A stretch of 64,000 bases of DNA, taken from NCBI GenBank assembly GCA_044464765.1, contig JBIQKZ010000006.1, forward strand, positions 62,001 to 126,000, given 5' to 3'. Source of the stretch: JBIQKZ01 sp044464765. GTDB lineage: Bacteria; Pseudomonadota; Gammaproteobacteria; Burkholderiales; Burkholderiaceae_B. The translations under genes and the position numbers were made by a program. The notes beneath the pieces are model-generated. The model was not told the origin of the DNA, made no database searches, and saw only the letters and a list, made by a program, of their open reading frames with translations. Positions within the stretch are counted from its first letter, which is position 1, and the number at the start of each line of letters is the position of its first letter. Positions 32,693 to 42,532 of this stretch are shown one piece after another.

Positions 32693-35600
32693 GGCTGCGC
32701 TTGGACCGAAAGCTGGGTGCCCGGCAACATACCGTAAATCTCGGGTTGGTACAGCGCCTCGGCCCGCGTAGGCGGCAGATTGAAATCTCCAACGGTGTTC
32801 AGTCGCACGACGTACTCGAGTTGCGTCCGGCCAGTCGGCAAATAATCGAAATACGCTCGATATCCGGCAAACGCCCGCTCGACAAAGCTTGGCGCCGCGC
32901 TCCAGGCCGCATCAATCGATGCGTTGGCTGACGCGGCAATCGCCGAATCGCGCCCGAGACCGCTTCCCAGAATAGTCGCTCCAGCGGGTATGGGATCGCT
33001 GATTACCGCCCAGATCGTGGGAGCACGCGATGTAATGGTCAGCTTGACGCGATACACGTCGCCTCGCGACCATTCCGGGGGATTCGCCTGCGTTACGGGT
33101 ATGACTTCACGCGTTAACGCATAGCCGGCACTGACGGCCTTCTCGACCGGCACGGCGGCCAACGCATTGATGAACGCCCAGCCGTTGCCGGAGCCCGAGT
33201 GCTCGATCATCAAGTCTTCGCTCTGGCTGCTCGCCCACGGCAACAGCACCTGATGAGAGACAGGCGCCTGCTTTGCCGCACTCGCCTCGACCGGCCAGTC
33301 GAAGGTTTGGTCCGCCTCGTGATGGCCGATGACGAGCCGCGTCTGGCCCTGGATAGGATCTCGTTCATACCTTTGCGCAAACTGACGCAACGCCAATGTT
33401 CCCATCAGATTCGACGTGGTCGTGGACCAGGCGCCCTTGCGTTGCAGGCTTAGCAAGCCTTGCGCCAAACGCGGCATATCAGCCCGCCACTGCGCCTGCC
33501 CCGCCACCGTCAGCATCAGGCGCGCGAGGGTGGCCTCGGGCCCTGCCATCAGCCACCAGGCGTCGTTCAGCGCATCACCGGCCGGAACCATCGTGACTCC
33601 ACGATCCAGCAGGCGGGCACGAAGGATGGTATTGGCTTGGCTGATCTTTACATCGCGATTAGCGATTCCGCCGACCCGATGCAATACAGCCAGCCAGTCG
33701 ACCACCGTGGCAGTGGGCCATCGGTCCGGCGCAATGACAATGCTTCCAAGCAAACGCGGCTGTATTTTCCCTTCCCCGGACAAGGCTTCCAGCGCCATCA
33801 ATTTACGGCTGTCCAGGTCGCTGCCAGGCGACCAACGCTGACGCACGATACGCCCCTGGACAAAGGCCAGCAGCCCTTGCATCATCCGTTCGCGTGTGGC
33901 GTCGGGAATCGAGAAGCCGGAAAGCCCCAGCGCTTGCGCATGGCGGCTGGCCGACAACAGATAAGCCGTCAGAACCTCGTCCCCCGGCATGGAACCAGGA
34001 AAGTATCTGGCCAAGCCATCGCCATCCAGGTAATCGGGCAATTGCCGCATCAGTGCTTGCCACTTCTGCGGGTCGCTCAAGCCAATCGCCTGCGAAGCCT
34101 GCTGCTCCAGACACGTGTAAGGATAATTCTCGAACCATTGAACAACGCCCGGCAGGCCGGCGGCCAGCGATGACTGCAGCGTGGCCTGTATGCCGCCACG
34201 CGGCGCTCCCGCGCGATCGCGCAGCGACGTGGGCGGCGGCGCCACGGATATCTGCACTGCGGCGTTTTGTCCGATGCGCTCGATCGTGGCCTGGGTCACG
34301 TTGACGGGAACCGCCGGAACAAGCGCCTGGGACACTCGAAGATTATCGGCTGCCAACGTGGTGTCCGAAGCCTTGGCGGTGTTGGCCTCGCCACCAGTCG
34401 ATCCTGGGTCGGGCGCGCCGACCTCCCGTGCCTGAAGACGCCAGGCAATCGTCGCCGATGCATCCGCCCCGGGCAAAGCCGGCGCCAGCACCTCCCAATT
34501 CAAGGTTGCTGCCTGGCCCGCATCGATCTGAGCCGTTCTGGGTTCCAAGGCCTGCTCCGGCAGCCTCTTGCCCTGCCCTTCTGCCGCCAGGTCGACCGCA
34601 ACCTGCATGACGCGGGTGGTGCTGTTGCGCACAGTGACCGCTGCTTGATAGCGATCACCCTCGCGCACCAGGGCCGGAAGGCCTGAAATCAGTTGCAGGT
34701 CTTGGGTAACCGCGATGCTGGTGCGCCCGGTGCCAAAGCGATTTGCGCCATGGGAAGCAATCGCCACCAACTCAAAGCGCGTAATGGAGTCATTTAATGG
34801 CACGTCGACGCGGGCCCTGCCTTGCTCGTCCAGTTGAATCGCAGGCATCCAGACCAACAAGGTATCCAGCAATTCCCGCGTCGGGCTTTTGCCGCCCCCG
34901 CCTCCCGCCGGCAGGGCCTTGCGGCCATAATGCCGCCGCCCTATCACTTCCATCTGTGCAGTAGCTGTCCGTACACCGTAGCTGCGTTGCGGATGCATGG
35001 CGGCAAACAGATCCCAACTGGGGTTGGGCGCCAATTCCAGCAACGCCTGGTCCACGGCCACAAATGCGATCTGCCCGCCCGAGGCCGGCTTGCCATCGGG
35101 GGTGGTGACCTGAACAGCGACTTGGGCTTTACCCCGCACCTGATAACTGGCTTGGTCAGGCTGCACCGTGACGTGCAACTGGTCCTGGGCGTCGGTCACC
35201 CGAATCCGCGTCAGACCGAAGCGGAAGGCCGGCTTGGATAAATCCACCATGGCCGTAGGCGCCTCATACCCGCCGTCGCTGTCCTGATAGGCAGCCAGCC
35301 AGGCGCCGGGCTGCTTCCAGCCCCATTCGAAGAACGACTGCCACCTGACCTGCCGCACCCGCCCGCGCAGCACCAGCACCGACACATACACATTCGGCCC
35401 CCATTCTGGCTGAATAGGCAGTTGAACGCTGGGATCGGCGCCGCTAAGCTGCACCACACGGGTCTGGAGCACGCCTTCGCGCTCGACCGCAACCAAAGCC
35501 GTGGCTTCACGAAACGGCATGCGCACCTGGATCTTGGCTGTATCGCCGGGCTGATACACGGCCTTGTCCGCAATAATGTCGATGCGATCGTCGTTTCCTC

Positions 35601-38600
35601 CGCCAAACCACAGGTCGTCGGACCCCACCACCCACAAGGTGTACGCCGCTTGCGCAACGCGCCCTTGTTCATCCATTAGCGCCGCCACCATCTCGACCGA
35701 ACCCGACTCCTGGAAATCGAAGGAACACTGCAGTTTTCCCTGTTCGTCCGAAATACCTTGACACACCGTACCGAGATCACGGGTGCTGGTCTGGTTGTCG
35801 TAGCTGTAAAACCCCCCGACCAGGCGCTTGCGGGTGGAATAGACCGTACGGCCTATTGCCTTGATACTGATCTCAACCCCGGCTTGCGGGCGACCGTCCG
35901 GCGACAAGGCAAGCGCCGTGACTGTACCGCCCTTGCCCGCCACGACCCAATCATCGCCCTGTATGCCTGCCACACGAGCCGCAGGCAACACCGTGACCAA
36001 CTGGCTAAGCGTCTGGATTTCCCCGTTGGGGTCGGCAAACCCCGCTTCGAACAACATTTCACCCGGCCGAGTAATCGACGGCGTCGAGGCGATCTGCAAT
36101 CGACCGCCGCCGTTCGCATCGAGGACCATGGCCTGCTTGTTCAGGAACAACACCTGACCATCGTCAGGCAGCCTATTTTCCGACCGATCGCCTTGAGGGC
36201 CATCGCTTGAATCAACCGGTTGAGGCGATCTGAATGAAAAATCGTCGTAATCCGCAAAGGACGGTGTCGTGTCCCGCAAGACGCCGGATAGCGTGACGGG
36301 CAACTTGCCTGCGGGCCCACCCGATACATAGTTGATTTGCACATCAGCATGCAATTGCGCCGGTGCAATCAATACACCCTGCGAACGGCCGAGTGCATTA
36401 CCCTTGGATTCCTGATCCTGCACACCGCCTTCGCTGATCTTGAGCGTTCCGGCCAGCACGGGCAATTTGAACTCTTCCACTCGAAACCCGGCTTCCGCCA
36501 TCGCGTAGTCGTCTTCACTCTTCACCAGGGAAATGGCATAGACACCCAACCGCGCAGTTTTCGGCAGTTCGAACGTGCTTTCGGCATACAGGCCGCCTGA
36601 GGCTGTCGGCTTCCAGACCACGTCGTGCGTGTAGCGTTGATCAGAGCCCTGATGGTCAATCAGCATCTTGCGCGGCAATGCATCCTTGTCGGGAATCGCC
36701 AGGCCATTACGCGTCTGCGTACGTGCGAAATGCTTCATGTGAACTGTTTCCCCTGCACGATACAGACTGCGGTCGAACACGGTGTGGGTAATGAGTGTCG
36801 GCTCGGGCCGGTTATCGGTGGGCACATTGAAACGCCAGGATTCTATGCCCTGATCCCAACCCGAAAGCGCGAAAGAGAAATCAGCCTTGCCGCGCGCCAT
36901 CGGATGCCCTGCCGGAATGCGTGCCGACACATAAAAGCCGCTAAGCCCCGTGTCTTCACAATACTCTTCGTCGCCCAGGCCGGCATCCCAATGCCACAAG
37001 CCATTTTCATCTGTCCGGCCGCTTGCTAAAAGCGTGCCGCGGCAATCCAGGACATTCACCGCAGCGTCAGGCACCACTTCACCCGTATCCAGCGTCGTCA
37101 CCCAGGCCAACGCGTCATCGCGGCCCTGTTTAAATGACACGGACAGATTCGTGACCAGCACCGAACTGCGCACATACATGGGTTTTTTCGATTCCAGCAA
37201 AGACGCTCCCAAGCGTCTTGACTCGACCTCCAGCACATGGAAGCCGGGTTGAGCCAGCGGGATGCCGATTACCTCCAGCGGGGTGGAATCGCCCTCTGTG
37301 AGCACGGGCAGCTCAAGGCGTCGCACATCGCTCTTGCCCTTCAGTACCGATATGCCGCGCACATCAATGTCTTTCTCGTCGGACTGACCGGGCGCCCGGC
37401 CGGCCAGAATATTCTTCAACTGAGTTGGCGTCCATTGCCAGTTTTCCAGGCGCGCCAGGCTGGCATACCATAGCAAGACATCGACATCATCCTTCGGCAC
37501 ATAATCGTGAACGGTTCCTGCGCCCACGGTCAGATCGCCGGCCTTCAGGGGCGTATCCACATTGCGTATCGTCAGCGGCACGCTGGGCGGATAATCGTCT
37601 TCGCTTGCACCGTCCGGCGTATAGCCAAAGCGCTCGACAATGCCAAACGGAGCGGCTGAGAACTTCACCAAAGGCGGATAGTTCGCCGTGTGTATCACCA
37701 GCGGAAACTGATCCGCATTGGCCAGCGCACGACCCGCATCGTCCTTCAGGTTGTCCGGCAACGTCAGCGTTAAATCGGCCTCCGGCGCAAAGGGCGCGTC
37801 GAACACGACACGGTCGACACTGTTCTCGTAGCCTTCACCTGCTCGCATAAGCGGTTTTACTTCGCCATCCGGTGTCTTCAGGCGAATCGCTTCGGCAACC
37901 TGCTTCGAGATCGGCGCATTGAACGACAGCGTAATCGGCCTGACCGGCGTGCAAGGAGCATTGGCGTTTTCGCGCAAGCAACTGAAACTGGCCAGGAATG
38001 GCGCACGCACTGTGTACGCAAAAGATTGAGCCCGGGTGGATGCCATACCCGAGACAGTCGAAACCCCAGGGCCGACCACAAGCTGGAGCTGGGCCTCGGC
38101 CGGCAGCAGGCGCTTGCACTGCACCAACTGCGTTGCCTCGGTGCGCTGATCGTCGGGCACATAGCCGGCGTCGAGAATCACCTCGCGTTCATCCGCGTTC
38201 TGAATCAAGCGCACCGGCACCGCTTCGCCCAGGCCTTCGACCGCACAATGCGTATGCGCCAACAGCGTGTCGGGCTTTACCGGGCCATTGAAACGCAACA
38301 CGAACACCTGGTCTTCATCCGCCGAGGAACCAAACGGCCGGCTGTCCACCACCTGGGGGCCGCCCGTGGAAAAGGCGAACGACTGCTTGCCGCGTAAAGC
38401 CTCGTTCTTCAAGGTTCGAAAATCGGGCTTGACGGTCGCCGTGCAGCGCATGCCCGGCCCCAACGTTTGATCAAAAACATAGGTCCATCGGTTTGCGCTT
38501 AACCAGCGTCCCTGACCCGAGGGTATGCTTCCATCGCAAACGAGATCAATCGGCGCCGCTGCCTGGCCGTCTCCGAATGTGATCACCGGGGCGTCGAACG

Positions 38601-38721
38601 TGATCTTGACGCTTTCCACGACGGACACTTTTCCTGTAGGCGTAAACTGCGAAATTTGCGTAGCCGCCGCGACGGAAGCCAACAACGAAAAACCCAATCC
38701 CAACGCGCTACGCCAGACCAT
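32689..38721 (-). CDS. Bacterial alpha-2-macroglobulin (YfhM type)
   Basis: 2010-aa periplasmic protease trap. Signal peptide MVWRSALGLGFSLLASVAAA; MG-type beta domains follow; the bait-region neighbourhood is around residues 1200-1260; the thioester motif CLEQ is at 1537-1540 in NYPYTCLEQQASQAIG; the closing receptor-like domain contains LPTGRTQLEYVVRLNTVGDF. E. coli YfhM is a lipoprotein, but here there is no Cys in the leader, so the protein should be soluble or otherwise held. Upstream of, and overlapping, pbpC. Confidence 0.93.
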   Translation of the reverse strand: MVWRSALGLGFSLLASVAAATQISQFTPTGKVSVVESVKITFDAPVITFGDGQAAAPIDLVCDGSIPSGQGRWLSANRWTYVFDQTLGPGMRCTATVKPDFRTLKNEALRGKQSFAFSTGGPQVVDSRPFGSSADEDQVFVLRFNGPVKPDTLLAHTHCAVEGLGEAVPVRLIQNADEREVILDAGYVPDDQRTEATQLVQCKRLLPAEAQLQLVVGPGVSTVSGMASTRAQSFAYTVRAPFLASFSCLRENANAPCTPVRPITLSFNAPISKQVAEAIRLKTPDGEVKPLMRAGEGYENSVDRVVFDAPFAPEADLTLTLPDNLKDDAGRALANADQFPLVIHTANYPPLVKFSAAPFGIVERFGYTPDGASEDDYPPSVPLTIRNVDTPLKAGDLTVGAGTVHDYVPKDDVDVLLWYASLARLENWQWTPTQLKNILAGRAPGQSDEKDIDVRGISVLKGKSDVRRLELPVLTEGDSTPLEVIGIPLAQPGFHVLEVESRRLGASLLESKKPMYVRSSVLVTNLSVSFKQGRDDALAWVTTLDTGEVVPDAAVNVLDCRGTLLASGRTDENGLWHWDAGLGDEEYCEDTGLSGFYVSARIPAGHPMARGKADFSFALSGWDQGIESWRFNVPTDNRPEPTLITHTVFDRSLYRAGETVHMKHFARTQTRNGLAIPDKDALPRKMLIDHQGSDQRYTHDVVWKPTASGGLYAESTFELPKTARLGVYAISLVKSEDDYAMAEAGFRVEEFKLPVLAGTLKISEGGVQDQESKGNALGRSQGVLIAPAQLHADVQINYVSGGPAGKLPVTLSGVLRDTTPSFADYDDFSFRSPQPVDSSDGPQGDRSENRLPDDGQVLFLNKQAMVLDANGGGRLQIASTPSITRPGEMLFEAGFADPNGEIQTLSQLVTVLPAARVAGIQGDDWVVAGKGGTVTALALSPDGRPQAGVEISIKAIGRTVYSTRKRLVGGFYSYDNQTSTRDLGTVCQGISDEQGKLQCSFDFQESGSVEMVAALMDEQGRVAQAAYTLWVVGSDDLWFGGGNDDRIDIIADKAVYQPGDTAKIQVRMPFREATALVAVEREGVLQTRVVQLSGADPSVQLPIQPEWGPNVYVSVLVLRGRVRQVRWQSFFEWGWKQPGAWLAAYQDSDGGYEAPTAMVDLSKPAFRFGLTRIRVTDAQDQLHVTVQPDQASYQVRGKAQVAVQVTTPDGKPASGGQIAFVAVDQALLELAPNPSWDLFAAMHPQRSYGVRTATAQMEVIGRRHYGRKALPAGGGGGKSPTRELLDTLLVWMPAIQLDEQGRARVDVPLNDSITRFELVAIASHGANRFGTGRTSIAVTQDLQLISGLPALVREGDRYQAAVTVRNSTTRVMQVAVDLAAEGQGKRLPEQALEPRTAQIDAGQAATLNWEVLAPALPGADASATIAWRLQAREVGAPDPGSTGGEANTAKASDTTLAADNLRVSQALVPAVPVNVTQATIERIGQNAAVQISVAPPPTSLRDRAGAPRGGIQATLQSSLAAGLPGVVQWFENYPYTCLEQQASQAIGLSDPQKWQALMRQLPDYLDGDGLARYFPGSMPGDEVLTAYLLSASRHAQALGLSGFSIPDATRERMMQGLLAFVQGRIVRQRWSPGSDLDSRKLMALEALSGEGKIQPRLLGSIVIAPDRWPTATVVDWLAVLHRVGGIANRDVKISQANTILRARLLDRGVTMVPAGDALNDAWWLMAGPEATLARLMLTVAGQAQWRADMPRLAQGLLSLQRKGAWSTTTSNLMGTLALRQFAQRYERDPIQGQTRLVIGHHEADQTFDWPVEASAAKQAPVSHQVLLPWASSQSEDLMIEHSGSGNGWAFINALAAVPVEKAVSAGYALTREVIPVTQANPPEWSRGDVYRVKLTITSRAPTIWAVISDPIPAGATILGSGLGRDSAIAASANASIDAAWSAAPSFVERAFAGYRAYFDYLPTGRTQLEYVVRLNTVGDFNLPPTRAEALYQPEIYGMLPGTQLSVQAQP

Positions 38722-38859
38722 AACCGCCTCTCTTTGTTATCGTTTGCCTTGATCGCTTCCTGAATGCAGTTTACCGAAAGGATGGGCGGACAGACCATAC
38801 CCCCTGCAAGGGCAGGCTGTGAAATAGTATGCGATAATTCCTGGCTTGCGTATTCCCGT

Positions 38860-38938
<79 letters not shown>

Positions 38939-38953
38939 TTGAATCAAGCACTT

Positions 38954-38981
38954 AGGCCAATTCTACGAAGTTGGCCTTTTT
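38954..38981 (+). terminator. Terminator after the tRNA gene
   Basis: AGGCCAA-N10-TTGGCCT followed by TTTTT. Ends the single-gene tRNA transcript. Confidence 0.82.
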
Positions 38982-39040
38982 GTTGCGCTTCGTCGAATTC
39001 ATCCTCGAATATATGCAGGTAACGGACACCCGGCGACTTC

Positions 39041-39118
39041 GAGGCGTTTACCCACTGCGCTTTTCGACCCCGGCATTGCGGCAATGTACGCCTGCACCGG
39101 CTCATTGCCGTATCCCTT
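39041..39118 (-). pseudogene. Possible DUF1801-like gene fragment
   Basis: The minus-strand frame encodes KGYGNEPVQAYIAAMPGSKS then AVGKRL, which resembles the start of the DUF1801 (YdhG-like) domain. Homology-like sequence ends abruptly after about 26 residues and no start or complete domain remains. It lies between the tRNA and the DUF333 gene, a position where integration and decay are common. Weakly supported. Confidence 0.3.
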
Positions 39119-39126
39119 CGATAGCC

Positions 39127-39363
39127 CTACTCCCCTGGATGATTCCGCCGGTAAAACTCCCACTCTTCCACTCGGCTCCCATCGGGCAGGACGCACATCG
39201 TTATGTTACCTTCGGGACGCTCTTGAATATCGAGGGTGCCCAGGCGCTCCAGACAGTAGACGGTGGCAGGGTTGGGCATACCAATCGCGAGAACCGGATC
39301 GGGCCCCGACACAGTGCATCCAGCAATCAGTACGGTAATTGCCGCTAATCCAATCTTGTACAT
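39127..39363 (-). CDS. DUF333-family small lipoprotein
   Basis: 78 aa from the ATG at 39363, with AGAGG five bases upstream. Signal peptide with lipobox VLIAGC. The mature part has PNPATVYCLERLG (the DUF333 'NPA..YC...GG' pattern) and CVLPDGSRVEEWEFYRRNHP, the second conserved block (C.lpdG...eEW.fyR). Family members are called putative hemolysins without good evidence; function unknown. Divergent from urtA. Confidence 0.8.
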   Translation of the reverse strand: MYKIGLAAITVLIAGCTVSGPDPVLAIGMPNPATVYCLERLGTLDIQERPEGNITMCVLPDGSRVEEWEFYRRNHPGE

Positions 39364-39424
39364 AGCCACCTCTGCTGTTTAGTTGCGGCATTGTACTTCT
39401 CCCCTACTCTCGGGTGCGCTTGCC

Positions 39425-39483
39425 GCACCACTCTGGCGCGTTTCAAAACTCGATAGCCATCTGCGGTGCACCATCGCAGCGCA
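39425..39483. promoter_or_regulatory. Candidate NtrC-like enhancer sites upstream of urtA
   Basis: GCACC-ACTCT-GGCGC (39425-39439) differs by one base from the NtrC core GCACC-N5-GGTGC. TGCACC-ATCGC-AGCGCA (39467-39483) matches TGCACC-N5-GGTGCA with two differences. They lie about 80-135 bp upstream of the sigma-54 promoter, the normal enhancer distance. Confidence 0.45.
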
Positions 39484-39559
39484 TCAGTCAACTTCGCCTA
39501 CCCTCTTCTCGCTTGCACGCAACTGGGTACAGGCCTTCCCCTCTGACTTGAAGAATATC

Positions 39560-39574
39560 TGGCACGAGTTTTGC
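39560..39574 (+). promoter_or_regulatory. Sigma-54 promoter of the urt operon
   Basis: TGGCAC-GAGTT-TTGC matches the -24/-12 consensus TGGCAC-N5-TTGC exactly. The implied start site near 39586 gives a leader of about 40 nt before urtA. Sigma-54 control fits nitrogen-limitation induction of urea uptake. Confidence 0.85.
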
Positions 39575-39626
39575 GTAACTCTGTATGTGGTCCGACTGGA
39601 AAACTTTTTCTTCTATGGAGCAATAC

Positions 39627-40877
39627 ATGAAACGCAGACTGATTCTAAAGCAACTGACGACACTTAGTGCCCTGGCAATGATTGGTTGGATACCCCAGGT
39701 GCAAGCGGCCGACACCATCAAAGTGGGTATCCTGCATTCCTTATCGGGCACCATGGCGATTTCCGAAACGTCGCTAAAGGACGTCGCCTTGATGACCATC
39801 CAGGAGATCAACGCCAATGGCGGGGTGATAGGCAAGCAACTGGAACCGGTCGTGGTTGATCCGGCGTCGAACTGGCCCTTATTCGCCGAGAAAGCTCGGC
39901 AGCTGCTCGCCCAAGACAAGGTTTCCGTGATCTTCGGCGCGTGGACCTCCGTGTCGCGAAAGTCAGTATTGCCCGTCGTCAAGGAATTGAATGGCCTGCT
40001 GTTCTATCCCGTGCAGTACGAAGGTGAGGAACTGGAACGCAACGTTTTCTACACTGGGGCGGCGCCAAACCAACAGGCGATTCCGGCCGTCGAGTATTTA
40101 ATGAGCGAGGATGGCGGCGGCGCCAAGCGTTTCGTGCTGCTGGGTACCGACTACGTTTACCCTCGCACCACGAATAAAATATTACGCGCTTTCCTGCATT
40201 CCAAGGGAGTCCAGGACAGCGATATTGATGAGGTCTACACGCCCTTCGGACACTCCGACTATCAGACCATAGTCGCCAACATTAAGAAGTTTTCCACGGG
40301 CGGGAAAACCGCAGTTATCTCAACCATTAATGGCGATTCAAATGTTCCTTTCTACAAAGAACTGGGCAATGCCGGGCTGAAGGCAACCGACGTACCCGTC
40401 ATTGCGTTCTCTGTTGGCGAGGAAGAGCTGCGAGGCGTAGACGCCAATCCGCTGGTTGGGCACTTAGCCGCCTGGAATTATTTCCAATCCATCAAGAACC
40501 CGGTTAATACCTCATTCATCGAAAAATGGAAGGCATACGCTGCGACGAACGGCCTTCCCAATGCCTCGACCGTGGTCACCAACGATCCCATGGAAGCCAC
40601 GTATATTGGCATCAACATGTGGAAACAGGCGGTGGAGAAGGCGCAGTCTACTGACGTCGACAAAGTCATCGAGGCAATGGGCGGCCAAACCTTCACGGCG
40701 CCCAATGGGTTCACGGTGCAGATGGACGCGACCAATCATCATCTGCACAAGCCCGTCTACATCGGAGAGATCCGGGCCGACGGCCAGTTCAACGTGGTGT
40801 GGAAAACAGATGGCCCCATTCGAGCCCAGCCCTGGAGTCCCTATATCGCCGGCAACGATAGCAAACAGGGCCTCTGA
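39627..40877 (+). CDS. urtA: Urea ABC transporter substrate-binding protein
   Basis: 416-aa periplasmic binding protein. Signal peptide from the ATG at 39627 (GGAG seven bases upstream) ending in VQAAD. TIKVGILHSLSGTMAISETS starts the mature domain, with VVDPASNWPLFAEKARQLL, GAWTSVSRKSVLPVVK and LLFYPVQYEGEE all specific to UrtA rather than amino-acid binding relatives. First gene of urtABCDE. Confidence 0.95.
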   Translation: MKRRLILKQLTTLSALAMIGWIPQVQAADTIKVGILHSLSGTMAISETSLKDVALMTIQEINANGGVIGKQLEPVVVDPASNWPLFAEKARQLLAQDKVSVIFGAWTSVSRKSVLPVVKELNGLLFYPVQYEGEELERNVFYTGAAPNQQAIPAVEYLMSEDGGGAKRFVLLGTDYVYPRTTNKILRAFLHSKGVQDSDIDEVYTPFGHSDYQTIVANIKKFSTGGKTAVISTINGDSNVPFYKELGNAGLKATDVPVIAFSVGEEELRGVDANPLVGHLAAWNYFQSIKNPVNTSFIEKWKAYAATNGLPNASTVVTNDPMEATYIGINMWKQAVEKAQSTDVDKVIEAMGGQTFTAPNGFTVQMDATNHHLHKPVYIGEIRADGQFNVVWKTDGPIRAQPWSPYIAGNDSKQGL

Positions 40878-40894
40878 CGTCGAAGGAGTCCTTT

Positions 40895-42532
40895 ATGAAC
40901 CACGCAGCTGTACGGCATATTTGGCGTCCCCTCGTTTTGCTCGCGCTGTTCCTTGTGCCTATACATATCGTATTAGCTCAAGGACCGGTGGCACTTACCG
41001 CAGCTCTTCTGGCTCAACTGTCGGATGGCGATACAAATGCCAAGCTGCAGGTCATCTCTAAACTTGGCCAGCTCAAGGACCCCGCCGCAGCGCGGGTCCT
41101 GAAAGCGCTGGGAAGCGATCAGCTTGTCGTGTCCCCGGCGGGAAAGACTCTGATATTGCTCAACGATGCCCAGGCATGGGACCCACTGAGCCGAAAAAAG
41201 ACGACGGTGCCTGAAGGCGTAGACACTATCGTTATTACCAATCGCTTGCGGCGCGCCATCAATAACGCCTTGGCGGCTACGGACCTGTTCTCTGACAGCC
41301 CTGAAACCCGTCTCGCCGCAGCCAAACGTATGCAGCACAACGCAGACGTATCGATCTCCGCCTTACTTGCAGACGCGAGGACGGCAGAGAAAGATCCTGG
41401 TGTCCGCCATGAGCTCGACCTGGCTTTGGCCATGCTAGATATAAAAAGCGACGATGCCTCGATACGCGCTCGCGCCGTCGAGCTTCTGGGCGGCGCAGGC
41501 AATGGCGCCTTTCGGACGGTCCTGACCGACCTCCTGACTCAGCGCTCTGATGAGACCTACGTTGAGCCTGATCCGAGTGTACGAGACGCTGCCACCGCCG
41601 CGTTAAGACAACTCGACAGGCATCTATCGTTAACCGAATGGGCGGGGAACTTATTCTATGGCATCAGCCTGGGCAGCGTACTTATCCTGGCCGCACTGGG
41701 CCTGGCCATCACGTTTGGCCTGATGGGCGTCATCAATATGGCACATGGCGAGTTGCTGATGATAGGCGCGTATGCCACGTATTTAACGCAACTTCTGTTC
41801 AGGCACTACATACCAACGTGGATCGACTGGTACGTAATCGCAGCGCTACCGGTTGCCTTTCTGATAACGGCATGCGTCGGTATGGCGCTGGAACGTACCG
41901 TCATCCGGTGGCTATATGGTCGTCCCCTTGAAACTCTCCTGGCTACGTGGGGAATTAGCCTGATATTGATGCAAGCCGTAAGAACCGTGTTCGGAGCGCA
42001 GAACGTCGAAGTCGCCAACCCTTCGTGGATGAGCGGGGGCGTAACGGTGCTGGGAGGACTGGTGCTTAGCTACAACCGCCTGGCCATTATTTTCTTTTCG
42101 CTGATCGTCATCTTCTTCGTCTGGCTTTTGCTGAATCACACGAGATTAGGTCTATTCGTTCGCGCGATCATTCAGAACCGTAACATGGCCGATTGTGTCG
42201 GCGTACCGACAGGCCGTGTTGACATGCTGGCCTTCGGTCTTGGCTCGGGCATTGCCGGTTTGGGTGGTGTGGCGCTCTCTCAACTTGGAAACGTGGGACC
42301 CGATCTAGGCCGTGCCTACCTGGTGGATTCCTTCATGGTCGTCGTACTGGGCGGTGTCGGGCAACTGGCAGGCACCGTGATTGCGGCGCTGGGCCTGGGC
42401 AGCCTCAACAAGTTTCTTGAACCCTGGGCTGGTGCTGTCTTGGCAAAGATCTCAATTTTGGTGCTTATCGTTTTATTCGTTCAAAAGCGTCCTCAAGGCC
42501 TATTCGCCCCGCGCGGCAGGAGCACGGAATGA
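40895..42532 (+). CDS. urtB: Urea ABC transporter permease UrtB
   Basis: 545 aa. An amino-terminal signal-like helix and a soluble helical region of about 230 residues (typical of UrtB, HEAT-like) precede the LivH-type permease domain with helices from about residue 260. GLMGVINMAHGELLMIGAYA is the LivH motif region and GLGSGIAGLGGVALSQLGNV the EAA-like loop region. 17 bp after urtA; its last 4 bp overlap urtC (ATGA). Confidence 0.95.
   Translation: MNHAAVRHIWRPLVLLALFLVPIHIVLAQGPVALTAALLAQLSDGDTNAKLQVISKLGQLKDPAAARVLKALGSDQLVVSPAGKTLILLNDAQAWDPLSRKKTTVPEGVDTIVITNRLRRAINNALAATDLFSDSPETRLAAAKRMQHNADVSISALLADARTAEKDPGVRHELDLALAMLDIKSDDASIRARAVELLGGAGNGAFRTVLTDLLTQRSDETYVEPDPSVRDAATAALRQLDRHLSLTEWAGNLFYGISLGSVLILAALGLAITFGLMGVINMAHGELLMIGAYATYLTQLLFRHYIPTWIDWYVIAALPVAFLITACVGMALERTVIRWLYGRPLETLLATWGISLILMQAVRTVFGAQNVEVANPSWMSGGVTVLGGLVLSYNRLAIIFFSLIVIFFVWLLLNHTRLGLFVRAIIQNRNMADCVGVPTGRVDMLAFGLGSGIAGLGGVALSQLGNVGPDLGRAYLVDSFMVVVLGGVGQLAGTVIAALGLGSLNKFLEPWAGAVLAKISILVLIVLFVQKRPQGLFAPRGRSTE

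Noticed and set aside
35000..38700. Several plus-strand open frames opposite the macroglobulin gene
   Set aside because: All are shadows of the 2010-codon gene; none has coding motifs or a ribosome site.
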